Shown here piece by piece: positions 34,382 to 39,753 of a DNA stretch of 39,753 bases. The stretch's first letter is position 1, and every line of letters begins with the position of its first letter. The DNA is from Candidatus Egerieousia equi. GTDB lineage: Bacteria; Bacteroidota; Bacteroidia; Bacteroidales; UBA932. The stretch covers positions 1 to 39,753 of the forward strand of contig JAGHUC010000136.1 in the NCBI GenBank assembly GCA_018065035.1, given 5' to 3'. Under the pieces are notes generated by a model. That model had not been told where the DNA came from and searched no databases. It saw only the letters and a program-made list of their open reading frames with translations. The translations under genes were made by a program, and so were the position numbers.

Positions 34382-35305
34382 CTATTTCATCAATGATTGT
34401 TTGTATGCCTCCCTTATCATTCCGGCAACCTGGGTGTTGATTCCGTGTCCGCTCTTGTACCCTATGATCTTTGCGCGTACAGGAACTCCAACCAGTGAGA
34501 AATCGCCCATTATGTCAAGAAGCTTGTGCCTTGCGCACTCGTTGGTGAATCTCAGTTCCAGATGATTGAGATAACCCTCAGGTGCTCTTTCCAGACTCTT
34601 CACATTGAATATGTTGGCAAGCCTGTCCAGCTCCTCCTGAGGCACAGGATGCTCAACAATCACTATTGCGTTGTCAAGGTCTCCTCCCTTGATGAGATTG
34701 AGTTTGAAAAGCGGCTCAATCTCGTGGAAGAACACAAAAGTTCTGCAAGGAGCTATGTCCGTCACGAAGTTTGTGTTCCTGTTATATCTTGCATACTGGT
34801 TGCCAAGCACTTTCGAGTTGAAATCCAGCATGAGGTCTATAGAGAAATCATCGTCAGGAAGCAAGGTGACCTCCGAACCGGATTCGTTGGTGTATGTGAT
34901 TTTCTTCTTGAGGACGAATATCTTCCTTGGTGCAGGCTGCTCCTTGAGACCGGCGGCAACGAACTGCTCCATATAAGGTTTTGCGCTGCCGTCAAGGATA
35001 GGAACCTCCTGAGTGTCAATGTCAATGAGAGCATTGTCTATCTGGAGGCCGCTGAGCGCCGCCATCAGATGTTCGAGTGTGGAAATCTTGACCTCGCCTT
35101 TCTCCAGGGTAGTTCCCCTGGCCGTTGTGGTTACATAATCCACAATGGCGTCTATGATTGCATCCTCTCCGAGATCAATCCTTCTGAACTTGATACCGTG
35201 ATCCACCGGAGCCGGATTCACTGTCATTGTAACTTTCCTGCCTGTATGGAGGCCTTTGCCGCAAAAAGTGCAGGCTGACTTCAATGTATGCTGTTTTGTG
35301 TACAT
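34382..35305 (-). CDS. lpxC: UDP-3-O-acyl-N-acetylglucosamine deacetylase
   Basis: LpxC is the zinc-dependent, committed step of lipid A synthesis. The 307-residue protein starts MYTKQHTLKSACTFCGKGLHTG. Metal and catalytic residues are present: Glu78 and His79 in TLEHLMAALSGL, and His260 and Asp264 in RHKLLDIMGDFSLVG. It ends YKQSLMK with a TAG, so it has the length of the stand-alone enzyme and no FabZ fusion. It lies three bases after lpxD and two before fabZ. The fused form common in Bacteroidetes is absent here. Confidence 0.97.
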   Translation of the reverse strand: MYTKQHTLKSACTFCGKGLHTGRKVTMTVNPAPVDHGIKFRRIDLGEDAIIDAIVDYVTTTARGTTLEKGEVKISTLEHLMAALSGLQIDNALIDIDTQEVPILDGSAKPYMEQFVAAGLKEQPAPRKIFVLKKKITYTNESGSEVTLLPDDDFSIDLMLDFNSKVLGNQYARYNRNTNFVTDIAPCRTFVFFHEIEPLFKLNLIKGGDLDNAIVIVEHPVPQEELDRLANIFNVKSLERAPEGYLNHLELRFTNECARHKLLDIMGDFSLVGVPVRAKIIGYKSGHGINTQVAGMIREAYKQSLMK

Positions 35306-35308
35306 TCT

Positions 35309-36352
35309 CTATTTGTGTATTTCTTTTTCAATGGCATCGAGCCTTTCTGTAAGTTCACTGTAGAATTCAGGCATGTTCTTGAACAGAGCATATGCCTTCA
35401 TATAAACCTTATGATCGATTGCAGGCGATCCAAGCAGGATCTGACCCGGTTTTCTCACATTGTTCGTAAGTCCTGTCTGAGCTGCCATTGTGGTGTTGTC
35501 CGCAACTGTCAGATGCCCTGCCAGACCTGTCTGACCGCCGAACATGCAATGCTTTCCAACCTTTGTGGAACCTGCCACTCCGCACATTGCAGCCATCACG
35601 GTGTCCTCCCCTATTTCAACATTATGCGCAATCTGAACAAGATTGTCAACCTTTGCACCCTTGTGTACTATTGTGGAACCCATGGTTGCCCTGTCAACTG
35701 TTGTGTTCGCACCTATCTCAACATCATCCTCTATGATAACGTTTCCGGTCTGAGGAATCTTCTTGTAATGGCCTTCATCAGTAGGGGCGAATCCGAAGCC
35801 ATCGGCACCTATCACACAGTTGGCATGCAGAATACAGTTGTTTCCAATCTTGCAGCCGTCATATACCTTCACACCCTGATAGAGAATCACATTCTCTCCT
35901 ATCTCCACGTTGGCTCCGATGTAAACCTGCGGATATATCTGGCTTCCTGCTCCGACCTTGGAGCGTTTTCCTATACATGCGAATTCACCAACGTAAACGC
36001 CCTTGCCCAGCTTGGCGCTGAAAGCAATCGAGCTCCTCCAGCTTCTGCCGCTTCTCTTTGCCGCCTTGAGCGAGTTGAGAAGATCAAGCAGGGAAGCAAC
36101 CGCGCTGTAAGCGTTGTCCACCAGGATGAGGGTAGGTTCGTATTTGTAGTCAGGTTTGTAGAAGCTTCTGTTGAGAATTATCACGCTTGCCTTGCAAGTG
36201 TACAGATACTGCTCGTATTTCGGATTGGCAAGAAAACAGATATTGCCTTTCTTTCCGTATTCTATCTTGTTGACGGACGACACTTTGGTCATAGGGTCAC
36301 CCACAATCTCTCCATTGAACTGGGCGGCTATCCTCTCCGCTGTAACTTCCAT
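35309..36352 (-). CDS. lpxD: UDP-3-O-(3-hydroxyacyl)glucosamine N-acyltransferase
   Basis: LpxD N-acylates the LpxC product in the third lipid A step. The 347-residue trimeric enzyme has an N-terminal uridine-binding domain ([36 protein letters not shown]) and a left-handed beta helix of hexapeptide repeats from about residue 110. The catalytic His is expected in [16 protein letters not shown] (near residue 245). It is the first gene of lpxD-lpxC-fabZ-lpxA-wbqC. Its leader is predicted to be about 340 bases and to contain repeat copy 2, which ends 15 bases before the ATG. Confidence 0.97.
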   Translation of the reverse strand: MEVTAERIAAQFNGEIVGDPMTKVSSVNKIEYGKKGNICFLANPKYEQYLYTCKASVIILNRSFYKPDYKYEPTLILVDNAYSAVASLLDLLNSLKAAKRSGRSWRSSIAFSAKLGKGVYVGEFACIGKRSKVGAGSQIYPQVYIGANVEIGENVILYQGVKVYDGCKIGNNCILHANCVIGADGFGFAPTDEGHYKKIPQTGNVIIEDDVEIGANTTVDRATMGSTIVHKGAKVDNLVQIAHNVEIGEDTVMAAMCGVAGSTKVGKHCMFGGQTGLAGHLTVADNTTMAAQTGLTNNVRKPGQILLGSPAIDHKVYMKAYALFKNMPEFYSELTERLDAIEKEIHK

Positions 36353-36367
36353 AAGAATTTCAATTTA

Positions 36368-36665
36368 CTCAAGTTTCGCAAGCATTCTATTTATTACTTT
36401 TCAAGAACTTGCAGGAGGCTTGCGAAACTTCTCCCCACCGCACTTTCTTGGTGTTTTACCCTCACCCTAAATCCCTCAGTCAAAAAGTAACACTTTTTGG
36501 CTGAACTTGAACTTTAACCCCCGCTGCACATGGCAGCTGCCCCCAGGGGCATTGCGCTTCCACTGCGTTTCAGCGGGCACCTTAAGGTGCCTTGGCTAGT
36601 CAGGGACTTTTTCATCGGCATAAATGCCTCTAAAATAGGTGTTTCGCATAAATGCGAAACTTGAG
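36368..36665 (-). repeat. Intergenic hairpin-ended repeat, copy 2 (298 bases, upstream of lpxD)
   Basis: The first 109 bases and last 64 bases match copy 1 (15243-15422) closely, including the inverted ends, the left-arm stem and the right-end hairpin (GTTTCGCAT / ATGCGAAAC). The middle differs: where copy 1 has 11 bases, this copy has about 125 (36477-36601) containing four hairpins, among them a 12-bp stem with a 3-base loop (36477-36503) and a perfect 16-base palindrome (36576-36591). The rest of the 36353-36750 gap holds only the promoter at 36700-36730; no protein-coding gene is seen. Confidence 0.88.
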
Positions 36666-36699
36666 TCAGTTTATTGTTAAAAAAGTCCTTCAAATTTTA

Positions 36700-36730
36700 C
36701 AAAGATAACAAATTACGGCAAATACACAAA
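36700..36730 (-). promoter_or_regulatory. Promoter of the lpxD-lpxC-fabZ-lpxA-wbqC operon
   Basis: On the minus strand TTTG (36727-36730), a 19-base spacer and TATCTTTG (36700-36707) match the consensus exactly. Transcription would begin near 36696, giving a leader of about 340 bases that reads through repeat copy 2. Confidence 0.7.
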
Positions 36731-36750
36731 CAACTTGATTGAATGAGGAA

Positions 36751-37341
36751 TCATATTTTTGACATTTCAAGTGGCTTCACGTCCTCGACCTCCTCACCGG
36801 ATTTGATTATGGACATTATGCCGTAGAAGTGATAGCTGAGAGTCCTGCTTACCTCCTCATTCGGAAAATTCTCCGGATGCCTGACACACAGTGCTGCTAT
36901 GCCGCAAGCAACAGGCCACATCTGCCGGAACAGAATCCCTGCTTTTTCCGATGTGAGACCATAACCCTGCCCGACCGAACCCAGACACTCCCTTGCAATG
37001 TTTTCTGCAATTTCAGGGCGGGCATCCTTTCCGAGAAAAAGCATCTGGAAAACATTCGGATCCTCCTTAGCAAATGCTACAAGCCTCAAACCGAATTCCT
37101 TGAACGCGGGGAAATAATCGGTGACACCCTTCATCCTTGCAACGAAAGCCTTCTCCGCTGCCATGCGAATGGCTTCCATCACCTCGTTCATATCCTTGAA
37201 CATCGTGAACATAGGGCTGGACGAGGTACCTAGTTCCTTTCCAAGAGCCCTGGCACTGACAGCCTCGAATCCGCTGGTCCTCACTATCCTGAGGCCTGCG
37301 GCAACTATATCATCCTTGGAGAACCGCGGTTGTCTTGGCAT
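36751..37341 (-). CDS. TetR/AcrR-family transcriptional regulator
   Basis: A 196-residue regulator. The N-terminal HTH (FSKDDIVAAGLRIVRTSGFEAVSARALGKELGTSSSPMFTMFKDMNEV, about residues 8-55) is typical of TetR. The C-terminal ligand and dimer domain (about 70-180) is helical. The recognition helix is slightly unusual, with SSSPMFTMF where most members have a Tyr-x-His-Phe pattern. The gene is divergent from a three-gene run at 37507 and separated from it by 165 bases with palindromic sites, so it probably represses that run and itself. The ligand is unknown. Confidence 0.9.
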   Translation of the reverse strand: MPRQPRFSKDDIVAAGLRIVRTSGFEAVSARALGKELGTSSSPMFTMFKDMNEVMEAIRMAAEKAFVARMKGVTDYFPAFKEFGLRLVAFAKEDPNVFQMLFLGKDARPEIAENIARECLGSVGQGYGLTSEKAGILFRQMWPVACGIAALCVRHPENFPNEEVSRTLSYHFYGIMSIIKSGEEVEDVKPLEMSKI

Positions 37342-37370
37342 ACATCAAACAATTGTCATGTAACAGCTTG

Positions 37371-37454
37371 CAAAGATACAACATAATAACAAAGGATAAA
37401 ATAACAAATGTAAGATAACAGCTGTTATTTTATAAGAAATTCTTTTTATCTTTG
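37371..37454. promoter_or_regulatory. Divergent tetR control region with palindromic operator
   Basis: The two directions carry the same -7 box, TATCTTTG: minus strand at 37371-37378 (toward tetR) and plus strand at 37447-37454 (toward the transglutaminase gene). Between them lies a perfect 14-base palindrome ATAACAGCTGTTAT (37415-37428), placed where the -33 box of the plus-strand promoter should be. The half-site ATAACA also occurs near 37385 and 37401. A regulator bound here would block the plus-strand promoter. Confidence 0.55.
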
Positions 37455-37506
37455 CATCGTTTTTCAAAAGAACAATCTGAATCTGGCAATAATCGTAATA
37501 AAGGCC

Positions 37507-38451
37507 ATGACTATGAAAGCAGCATTCAACATCCTAAGGAATATCTTTGCTGTCATAGGTTTGATTCTGACCATTGCGCTGGTCATCATCCTGTGCAGCG
37601 ATGAATATGCATCCATCAGGGGCGGAGCCAATCAGGAACCGGCCAGTCACATTGAAACCCTGAAATTGTCGGGTCCGTACGGCAAGGACACGGTCAAGTT
37701 CAACATCCACCCGGTCATCAACGCGGAAAGGGCGGCAGAAATACGGGAATATTTCCAGCTTGACACTCTGTATGACGGAACGGCGTCAACCTGGGAGAAG
37801 ACATTGGCTATTGCCCGTTTCGTTGCAACCAACATACCTCATGCCAACCAGACAATCCAGCCCGAAAAGAGAAATGCCATCTACCTGTGGGAATACACAA
37901 GGAACACCGAGCCGGCATTCAACTGCAGACTCCACAGCATAATGATGTTTGAGATGCTTTCATCTGTGGGAATAGCAGCCACCTATATCACCTGTATGCC
38001 CGAAGACTGCAATGACACTGACTGCCACGTGGTCAATCAGGTCTGGCTTCCGGAACTTGGCAGGTGGGTGATGATAGACTCCGACTCAGGAGGATTCTAT
38101 GCAACTGACGACGGAGGAAATCCGCTTTCGTTGCAGGAAATCAGGGAGTCATATATTCAGGGAAAGCCTGTTATATATCACCCGCAGTTTGCTGAAACCG
38201 GAGGCTCCGACAACTGGTATTACGATTATATGGCCAAGAACACTTATTGGTTCTCCTGCTGGGAGTCCATACATTTTGACCAGGAACCTGCTATGGGTAA
38301 AGATTCCGGCAGGTATATTCATCTTGTTCCTGAAGGTTTCAAGCCATTCGGCGTCAACGGCAAAGACATAGTGACAAGTGATGCCGGACAGTTCTGGGCT
38401 GCTCCGCCAGTAAGTTTGTCTCCTATCTGCTCACCTGAGTCGTGCAGATGA
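37507..38451 (+). CDS. Transglutaminase-like membrane-anchored protein
   Basis: A 314-residue protein with one N-terminal membrane helix (about 8-30) and an extracytoplasmic transglutaminase-like domain. The cysteine-protease-type triad can be read in order: Cys140 in FNCRLHSIMMFEML, His174 in CHVVNQVWL and Asp191 in WVMIDSD. Such domains act as peptidases, amidases or cross-linking enzymes; the substrate here is unknown. The C-terminal part (about 195-314) is Trp/Tyr-rich and lacks a known domain. It is the first gene of a run divergent from tetR and is probably repressed through the palindrome at 37415-37428. ATGs at 37507 and 37513 are alternative starts. Confidence 0.82.
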   Translation: MTMKAAFNILRNIFAVIGLILTIALVIILCSDEYASIRGGANQEPASHIETLKLSGPYGKDTVKFNIHPVINAERAAEIREYFQLDTLYDGTASTWEKTLAIARFVATNIPHANQTIQPEKRNAIYLWEYTRNTEPAFNCRLHSIMMFEMLSSVGIAATYITCMPEDCNDTDCHVVNQVWLPELGRWVMIDSDSGGFYATDDGGNPLSLQEIRESYIQGKPVIYHPQFAETGGSDNWYYDYMAKNTYWFSCWESIHFDQEPAMGKDSGRYIHLVPEGFKPFGVNGKDIVTSDAGQFWAAPPVSLSPICSPESCR

Positions 38452-38507
38452 TTCCGGGGATGAAGGCAGTATTGTGAAGCCTTTTTATTGATAAAGAATG
38501 AAACTGA

Positions 38508-39383
38508 ATGATTAATATGAACATCAGACTTGAAACTCCTGAAGATTACCTCAAGGTTGAAGAACTTACCCGCGAAGCATTCTGGAACGTATATGCGCCT
38601 GGATGCGTAGAGCATTTCGTGCTGCACCAATACCGGAACAATCCCGACTTTATCCATGAACTTGACTTTGTTATGGAAGAAGACAACAGAATCATCGGCC
38701 ACGTTATGTATTCCAAGGCAGAATTATTCCGAGAGGATGGCAGCTCAATTCCAGCCTGGACATTCGGTCCCATCAGCATTCACCCGGATTACAAGCGCAA
38801 GGGCTATGGCCTTAAATTGCTGAACTATTCCATTGAGAAGGCGCGTGAGATGGGAATAGGAGTATTATGTATGGAAGGAAACATAGATTTCTACAAACAT
38901 GCTGGATTTGTTCTTGCCAGTTCCCTCAACATACATTATCATGCGGAACCGAAGGAGTCCGAGGTGCCGTATTTCCTCGCCCAGGAACTGATTCCGGGTT
39001 ACCTGAAAGGAGTCGAGTGCACATATCATACTCCGAAGGGATACTTTGCCGCCGATGATGACCCGGCAAGCTTTGAGAACTATGAGGCAGCCTTCCCGGC
39101 AAAAGAGAAGCATTTCCAGGAAGGGCAGTTGCCTCAGTTCTGTCAAAGTTGCGGTATGCCGATGTCGTCCGATGACTTGTGCGGCACCAATGCTGACGGA
39201 AGTGCCAACTTCGATTACTGCAAATACTGCTATCAGGACGGAGAATTCGTTGATAAGGTGTCAATGGAGGAATATATCGAAATGTGCTCGCTGTTCGGTG
39301 CGCAGGCTGGGATGAGCAACGAGCAGATGAGGGAACATTGCCAAAAGCTTTTCCCAATGCTGAAGCGCTGGAGAAGAGAATGA
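38508..39383 (+). CDS. GNAT acetyltransferase fused to a zinc ribbon
   Basis: A 291-residue two-domain protein. Residues about 5-150 are a GNAT N-acetyltransferase; the acetyl-CoA loop is in FGPISIHPDYKRKGYGLKLLNYSIEKA, followed by a GNIDFYKHAGF segment. Residues 207-247 are a zinc ribbon with Cys212, Cys215, Cys225, Cys238 and Cys241 (FCQSCGMPM ... DYCKYCYQDGEF), like the zinc_ribbon_2 type. A short helical tail follows. The acceptor is unknown. An in-frame ATG at 38517 is an alternative start. The stop overlaps the next gene's ATG (ATGA). Confidence 0.87.
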   Translation: MINMNIRLETPEDYLKVEELTREAFWNVYAPGCVEHFVLHQYRNNPDFIHELDFVMEEDNRIIGHVMYSKAELFREDGSSIPAWTFGPISIHPDYKRKGYGLKLLNYSIEKAREMGIGVLCMEGNIDFYKHAGFVLASSLNIHYHAEPKESEVPYFLAQELIPGYLKGVECTYHTPKGYFAADDDPASFENYEAAFPAKEKHFQEGQLPQFCQSCGMPMSSDDLCGTNADGSANFDYCKYCYQDGEFVDKVSMEEYIEMCSLFGAQAGMSNEQMREHCQKLFPMLKRWRRE

Positions 39384-39753
39384 GCCCTGTTCCTAACATT
39401 ATTTCCTCATCCAGAGGCATCGCTGGATTCGCAATGCTACTTTTTCCCGTCTTCAGCCCTTGGTTCTGGACGCTGTATTGCTGGGGAGGGGTCTCCGATA
39501 TGATTGACGGACCTCTGGCAAGGAAACTCGTGGCGGTCAGCAAGCTCGGTTCGAGGATTGACAGCCTTGCGGATATCGTATTTGCCGTATGTGCGTGGAT
39601 AAAGATCCTTCCGTCATTAACTCTTCCTTTATGGATATGGTTATGGGTGACAACAATAGGTATTGCAAAAGCCGTCGGCATCAGCATCAACTCAAAATGG
39701 AATCACTGTTTCACAGTATCGCATTCCTTTCTTAACAGGCTGACTGGCTTGCT
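39380..39753 (+). CDS. CDP-alcohol phosphatidyltransferase (partial, cut by window end)
   Basis: From an ATG that overlaps the GNAT stop codon, the frame stays open for about 124 codons to the window edge. It contains the exact CDP-alcohol phosphotransferase signature DG-x2-AR-x8-G-x3-D-x3-D (residues about 43-65, beginning DGPLAR). The family includes phosphatidylglycerophosphate and phosphatidylserine synthases, membrane enzymes that join a CDP-alcohol to an acceptor; hydrophobic helices surround the motif. Which alcohol it uses cannot be told from this part. The overlap shows it is translated with the GNAT gene in the tetR-linked run. Confidence 0.85.
   Translation, partial: MSPVPNIISSSRGIAGFAMLLFPVFSPWFWTLYCWGGVSDMIDGPLARKLVAVSKLGSRIDSLADIVFAVCAWIKILPSLTLPLWIWLWVTTIGIAKAVGISINSKWNHCFTVSHSFLNRLTGL

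Noticed and set aside
34370-34395. Programmed frameshift joining lpxC and fabZ
   Set aside because: No slippery heptamer or strong downstream structure is visible, and fabZ has its own ATG and a normal length.
34526-35278. A 250-codon open frame on the plus strand opposite lpxC
   Set aside because: It lies fully antisense to a clear lpxC gene, has an unnatural composition rich in Cys and His, and resembles no family.
35288-36490. A 400-codon open frame on the plus strand opposite lpxD
   Set aside because: It is antisense to intact lpxD and runs into the repeat; its composition is not protein-like. The length comes from the codon pattern of the hexapeptide repeats.
36480-36600. tRNA or other known RNA gene in the core of repeat copy 2
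   Set aside because: The hairpins do not form a cloverleaf, and no T-loop or anticodon arm is recognisable.
38926-39690. A 254-codon open frame on the minus strand at the window end
   Set aside because: It covers the GNAT-zinc ribbon and CDP-alcohol transferase genes in antisense; those have exact family motifs, this has none.

Overview
The window looks like a stretch of core chromosome from a member of the Bacteroidales (Bacteroidota). This rests on family content: a DUF3078 protein, a DUF3822-like protein directly before rsmD, a DUF4493/DUF6359 surface lipoprotein, an archaeal/eukaryotic-type ProRS, a complete Na+-NQR operon and adjacent lpxC and fabZ. Promoters also fit the Bacteroidetes consensus TTTG-N19-21-TAnnTTTG, and most genes lack a Shine-Dalgarno sequence. 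I cannot name the species. Genes are tightly packed, with many convergent pairs separated by only 2-10 bases. I see no prophage, insertion sequence, CRISPR array, rRNA or tRNA.

Layout. 1-9.4 kb is a mosaic of small units: a partial secreted protein, a membrane protein, a flavodoxin lipoprotein, a TlpA-like thioredoxin lipoprotein, a minus-strand L,D-transpeptidase / MgtC / Dtd run, a DUF4493-DUF6359 lipoprotein behind a 32-base palindrome and an octamer tandem repeat, a HigB/HigA toxin-antitoxin pair, a conserved protein I cannot assign, rfbC and a small lipoprotein. 9.4-14.1 kb holds a membrane-anchored unknown, then a plus-strand run: DHH phosphoesterase, two divergent FKBP-type lipoproteins, a short DUF3822-like protein and rsmD, closed by a bidirectional terminator. 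14.2-22.4 kb is one minus-strand block, nqrABCDEF-trpS-recA. 22.5-25 kb is pcrA. 25-27.7 kb has a FadL-like porin and a Trp/Asp/Pro-rich lipoprotein. 27.8-32.4 kb is a plus-strand run: proS, an unknown, a DUF3078 protein and tilS. 32.4-36.4 kb is the minus-strand lipid A operon lpxD-lpxC-fabZ-lpxA-wbqC. 36.7-39.75 kb is a tetR gene divergent from a transglutaminase-like protein, a GNAT-zinc ribbon fusion and a CDP-alcohol phosphatidyltransferase cut by the window edge.

How the genes work together. The nqr genes encode the Na+-pumping NADH:quinone oxidoreductase and are followed at close spacing by trpS and then recA. The lpx/fabZ genes make the acylated glucosamine precursors of lipid A. proS, trpS, tilS, dtd and rsmD serve translation.

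Most interesting observations. (1) A two-copy, hairpin-ended intergenic repeat sits in the same orientation 15-16 bases upstream of the start codons of recA and lpxD; its core is 11 bases in one copy and a 125-base multi-hairpin module in the other. (2) lpxC and fabZ, fused in many Bacteroidetes, are two separate genes here, offset by a stop codon and a frame change. (3) Layered repeats lie upstream of the DUF4493 lipoprotein. (4) An operator overlaps the promoter of higBA, and the start codon is nearly at the predicted transcript start. (5) A TetR-controlled three-gene cassette and a protein of unrecognised family (6920-8113) are the best candidates for undescribed function. I did not find a convincing complete novel system such as a defence island.
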